This document shows, piece after piece, positions 62,001-64,000 of a stretch of DNA of 64,000 bases. Positions within the stretch are counted from its first letter, which is position 1; each line of letters starts with the position of its first letter. The translations under genes and the position numbers were made by a program. The notes below the pieces were generated by a model. It did not search any database. It saw nothing but the letters and a program-made list of their open reading frames with translations, and had not been told where the DNA came from. Source of the DNA: Rufibacter tibetensis. Lineage in GTDB: Bacteria; Bacteroidota; Bacteroidia; Cytophagales; Hymenobacteraceae. Location: the NCBI RefSeq assembly GCF_001310085.1, contig NZ_CP012643.1, forward strand, positions 2,711,501 through 2,775,500, in the 5' to 3' direction.

Positions 62001-62254
62001 CGGCTTCTACGCGATTCCTCACAAAGTCAAATTATTTATCTCTGAATAATGTGCGTCTTGGTTACACAGTTCCGGCAAGCCTGACCAATAGGTTTGGAGT
62101 AGGCGGAGTTTCAGTTTGGGTATCTGGAGATAACTTGTGGTTGAATAGTGCTCGCAAAGGATTTAACCCTTCTACCGCAGAGACAGGTGGTTCAAATACC
62201 TACCTTTATAGTCCTCTATCAACCGTAACGGCTGGTCTAAGAATAAAAATCTAA
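59021..62254 (+). CDS. SusC/RagA-family TonB-linked outer-membrane transporter
   Basis: This 1077-residue transporter resembles the one at 48526-51633. The first 105 residues (signal peptide and carboxypeptidase-regulatory-like domain, GRVTDAQTGEGMPGVTVQLKGS) are strikingly alike, while the plug and barrel are much more different. It has the plug motifs PLYVVDGVPFLGS and KDAAATAIYGSRGANGVVVITT. It acts with the SusD-like lipoprotein encoded 5 bases downstream. The substrate is unknown; no enzyme genes are within view at this end. Confidence 0.94.
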   Translation: MKKALLFSFVLFLTLMTQAWAQNRTVTGRVTDAQTGEGMPGVTVQLKGSTTASPTDVNGAYSISVPNTGGTLVFSFIGFTNQEVAIGNQSTVNVRLSTDAETLQEVVVTGYSTSTQQAFTGSAKVVSGANLERKNVANVSQALAGEVAGVRVINTSGQPGTVATIRIRGLGSVNGSRDPLYVVDGVPFLGSINSINPSDIESTTVLKDAAATAIYGSRGANGVVVITTRSGRGKKSFIEADANFGTNMQLLPRYETIKSPEQYIALGWEGLYNYPNTGTAADRITYANTNLFSNSGVRTGYNLWNAANGAELIDPATKMVREGVTRKYDPENWEDYAFQNAARREYNVKLGGSSGRTSYFTSFGYLDDQGYSIASDYERLTARLNLRQEVTQWLTGGINFNYAKSETNEGGQTSDSGSIFWFVDNIPSIYPLFKRDAAGGLIPDPFFEGSNVYDYGAEGNFARGFGGLTNSIADATYNTRRHNRDEINGNANLDFNIIEGLTFENRVGVQYYHNKYGFLNNKFYGSAAGQQGSLGLTRTERFSYNLLNLLRYSKSFGQHGIEALAAHEATDYEQNIFSASGYRLVDPNILELSNAVVKNPTQNSYTTRYTLESYFGQVNYDFAKKYFLSATIRRDGSSRFVNEKWGTFGSLGAAWLVSGEDFMSSLGFISNLKLKASYGLIGDQAGVGVYSGYDLYNVDNVNNQPGFSFATKGNPDLTWETSRMFQTGVEFELGKYVEASLDYYIKNTENLIFDIRTAPSLGYAILTSNAGKLQNKGFEFDVTGHVLQTKDFRLDLSVNGEIFTNKITEMPLDPSTGAPKVIDVQGNYGWSEGHSIFDFYMREWAGVDPLDGRGRWTVHYVDANGNGSFNPGEQVSSLTDYLAKNPDQAGNILVGTTKVYSEATQKYVGKSPIPDVRGGFNLSAGYKGFDLSAQMLYSFGGYAYDAAYAGLMHSGVVGSNNWHVDILNRWQSAENPGNGNVPRLSNARDANVTSASTRFLTKSNYLSLNNVRLGYTVPASLTNRFGVGGVSVWVSGDNLWLNSARKGFNPSTAETGGSNTYLYSPLSTVTAGLRIKI

Positions 62255-62259
62255 TTACA

Positions 62260-63777
62260 ATGAAAAAGCAATTATATACAATAGCATTAGCTGTGCTTAC
62301 AGTTATTGCCAGCAGTTGCCAGGAAGATTTTCTGGAGGAACAACCTAATCAACAGCTGTCGTTAGAGCAACTTAGGGAGGCTGCTAAAACAGATCCCTCT
62401 TTACTAACGGCGTTTGTTGATGGTATTTACTCAACTATGTATCAGTCTGGTACTGGTGGTACCACAAATCATGATGATTTCGGACAGAAGGGATATGATA
62501 TATATGCTGATATGCTGTCTTCTGATATGGTGTTAGCAGGTACTACTTATGGTTGGTACTCCAACATTGCAAGATACCAGGCTACTAAAGATTTTACTGT
62601 CAATGCGGCTTATCAGCCTTGGAGATATTATTACCGAATCATCTTCGGTGCGAATTCCTTGATAGAACTTTTAGGTGGGAATGATGCAACGCAAACAGAT
62701 GCTGGTAGAACCCACCTTATGGGGCAAGCAAAAGCATTGCGCGCTTATGCATATTTTTACTTAACTCAGTTCTACTCTACTGGATATGGTAATGGATCAG
62801 AAAAAATATTGCCAATCTATAACACAACTACTGTTCCTGCACAGCCAAAGAGTACAGCAGCTGAGGTGTATGAGTTCATGGTGAAAGATTTAGATGCCGC
62901 CATTGTTGCCTTGCAAGGGTTTAATAGAACTGCTAAGCTTCAGGTGGATCAAACAGTAGCGAAAGGCTTACTTTCTTATGTGCTTGCGGCACGTGGCACA
63001 CAGGCAGATTTGCAAAGAGTGGTAACATTAACAAATGAAATCGTTGCTACTACACCCTACCGTATTTTAAATCCAAATGAAGTTGTTGCCCAGTTCGATG
63101 CAGCTGGTCAAATCACTAACCGCACAACAGCCGGATTCAACAATGTGGCGTCTCCAAGCTGGATTTGGGGTGTAGATCTTTTGCCAGCTTACGGGCTTAA
63201 CCTTATTTCATGGTGGGGTCAGGTTGATGTGTTTACCTATAGCTATGCATGGGCTGGAGATCCTAAATCTATTGATAAAAGCTTGTATGATGCTATTCGT
63301 ACTGGTGACATTAGAAAAGGGCAATTCATTTCCACTAATTTACAGCCAAGAAATAAATTCTTTGCTCCAAATAGAGTAATTGGCCAACAGCGTCAGGTAG
63401 AGACTGACTATGTATACATGCGCTTGGAAGAATTCGTGCTCTTGAATGCAGAAGCTAAAGCGAAACTAGGACAAGAAAGCCTGGCTAAAGATGCTTTAAA
63501 GACCTTACTTTCTAAGAGAATGACAACAGCAGCGGATTATCTTTATGTAGATGCCCTTAGTGGTCAGGCTCTGTTAAATGAAATTCATCTTCAAACTCGT
63601 ATCGAGCTTTGGGGTGAAGGAAAATCTTACTTATCCCTTAAAAGAAATAAGAGAACTGTTACAAGAGGCACTAATCACTTGTTTGAGGCAGGAAATTCAT
63701 TCGCTTGGAATTCTGATGAGCTTACATTTGAGATCCCTCAAGCAGAAATTCTTAATAATCCTGTTCTCTCTGAATAA
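62260..63777 (+). CDS. SusD/RagB-family nutrient-binding lipoprotein
   Basis: This 505-residue lipoprotein (lipobox ASSC, Cys 20) has SusD TPR-like helices, GQAKALRAYAYFYLTQFY, a YEFMVKDLDAAIVALQG segment and the C-terminal ELWGEGKSYLSLKRNKRT. It is of the classic SusD type, different from the SusD-like_2 of the first pair. It follows susC by 5 bases and is the last gene seen; a terminator closes the operon at 63875-63911. Confidence 0.93.
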   Translation: MKKQLYTIALAVLTVIASSCQEDFLEEQPNQQLSLEQLREAAKTDPSLLTAFVDGIYSTMYQSGTGGTTNHDDFGQKGYDIYADMLSSDMVLAGTTYGWYSNIARYQATKDFTVNAAYQPWRYYYRIIFGANSLIELLGGNDATQTDAGRTHLMGQAKALRAYAYFYLTQFYSTGYGNGSEKILPIYNTTTVPAQPKSTAAEVYEFMVKDLDAAIVALQGFNRTAKLQVDQTVAKGLLSYVLAARGTQADLQRVVTLTNEIVATTPYRILNPNEVVAQFDAAGQITNRTTAGFNNVASPSWIWGVDLLPAYGLNLISWWGQVDVFTYSYAWAGDPKSIDKSLYDAIRTGDIRKGQFISTNLQPRNKFFAPNRVIGQQRQVETDYVYMRLEEFVLLNAEAKAKLGQESLAKDALKTLLSKRMTTAADYLYVDALSGQALLNEIHLQTRIELWGEGKSYLSLKRNKRTVTRGTNHLFEAGNSFAWNSDELTFEIPQAEILNNPVLSE

Positions 63778-63874
63778 GATTTTATAATTAAATCTATTCA
63801 GTAGATAGCTTCTTCTTTAAAGAGTAGCATATGGAAAGCTGAGAAAGTTAGTAGACCAGCTATTCACTTTAGAT

Positions 63875-63911
63875 AAAAAAAAGCCTCAGATATATTTCTG
63901 GGGCTTTTTTT
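63875..63911 (+). terminator. Terminator of the second susCD operon
   Basis: AAAAAAGCCTCAGA pairs with TCTGGGGCTTTTTT (one G.T pair) around TATATT. It lies about 100 bases past the stop. Confidence 0.8.
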
Positions 63912-64000
63912 ATGAGGTAAAAGCAGCTAGGTTCCTCAAACCGGTGAACTAGAGACACACTTCTGGAAAGCATTAATAGCAAGGGCAGGTTTTTGCAAGT

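Overview
The window looks like a chromosomal segment of a Bacteroidota bacterium, most likely order Cytophagales and family Hymenobacteraceae (Rufibacter/Pontibacter-like). This rests on SusC/SusD pairs, T9SS-type C-terminal sorting domains, a PorZ-like protein next to recO, many Bacteroidota-style lipoproteins, DUF4199 and DUF6588 proteins, and promoters of the form TTG-N19-TAnnTTTG. The genus is an inference. I see no rRNA, tRNA, CRISPR array, prophage or intact insertion sequence.

Layout. 0.1-7.2 kb: a class 3-like aldehyde dehydrogenase, a small very acidic protein, and a 1589-residue secreted protein with about 13 YDG/MBG repeats and a T9SS sorting tail. 7.2-8.3 kb: a gene-poor AT-rich gap, then a lone MoxR ATPase. 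9.5-13.8 kb: an operon of a TonB-dependent receptor and a beta-helix-like lipoprotein. 13.8-14.5 kb: an intergenic stretch with REP-like tandem hairpins. 14.5-19.4 kb: a cytochrome c maturation operon, ccmB-ccmC-ccmD-ccmE-ccmF, whose CcmE carries the C-x3-Y variant of the heme-binding motif.

19.6-29.6 kb: mostly housekeeping genes. They are a DUF2520 protein, a 2Fe-2S ferredoxin, IscX, a KdsC-like phosphatase, a cold-shock protein, a UbiA prenyltransferase, porZ, recO, two FKBP lipoproteins, an NrnA-like DHH phosphoesterase and ndk. 29.7-35.3 kb: a cluster of exported TonB-C-terminal-domain proteins, two with MORN-like repeats, interrupted by a DUF4199 gene. 35.4-39.5 kb: a UPF0104 membrane protein overlapping scpA, then dxs. 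39.6-46.7 kb: small lipoproteins, an alpha/beta hydrolase, a sortilin/VPS10-like BNR-repeat protein, a receiver-only response regulator and a conserved lipoprotein of unknown function.

47.0-63.8 kb: two SusC/SusD outer-membrane uptake pairs, one on each strand. Between them lie asd, a lamin-tail-domain secreted protein, a TauE/SafE permease and a DUF6588 protein.

The genes tie together around the cell envelope: TonB-driven import, T9SS export (PorZ with at least one sorting-domain cargo) and periplasmic folding (FKBPs). The most interesting non-coding signal is a set of short imperfect palindromes in many spacers that share a CTGTTTT/GAAAA-type tip. A second is a series of unusually long, nearly perfect hairpins between gene ends.
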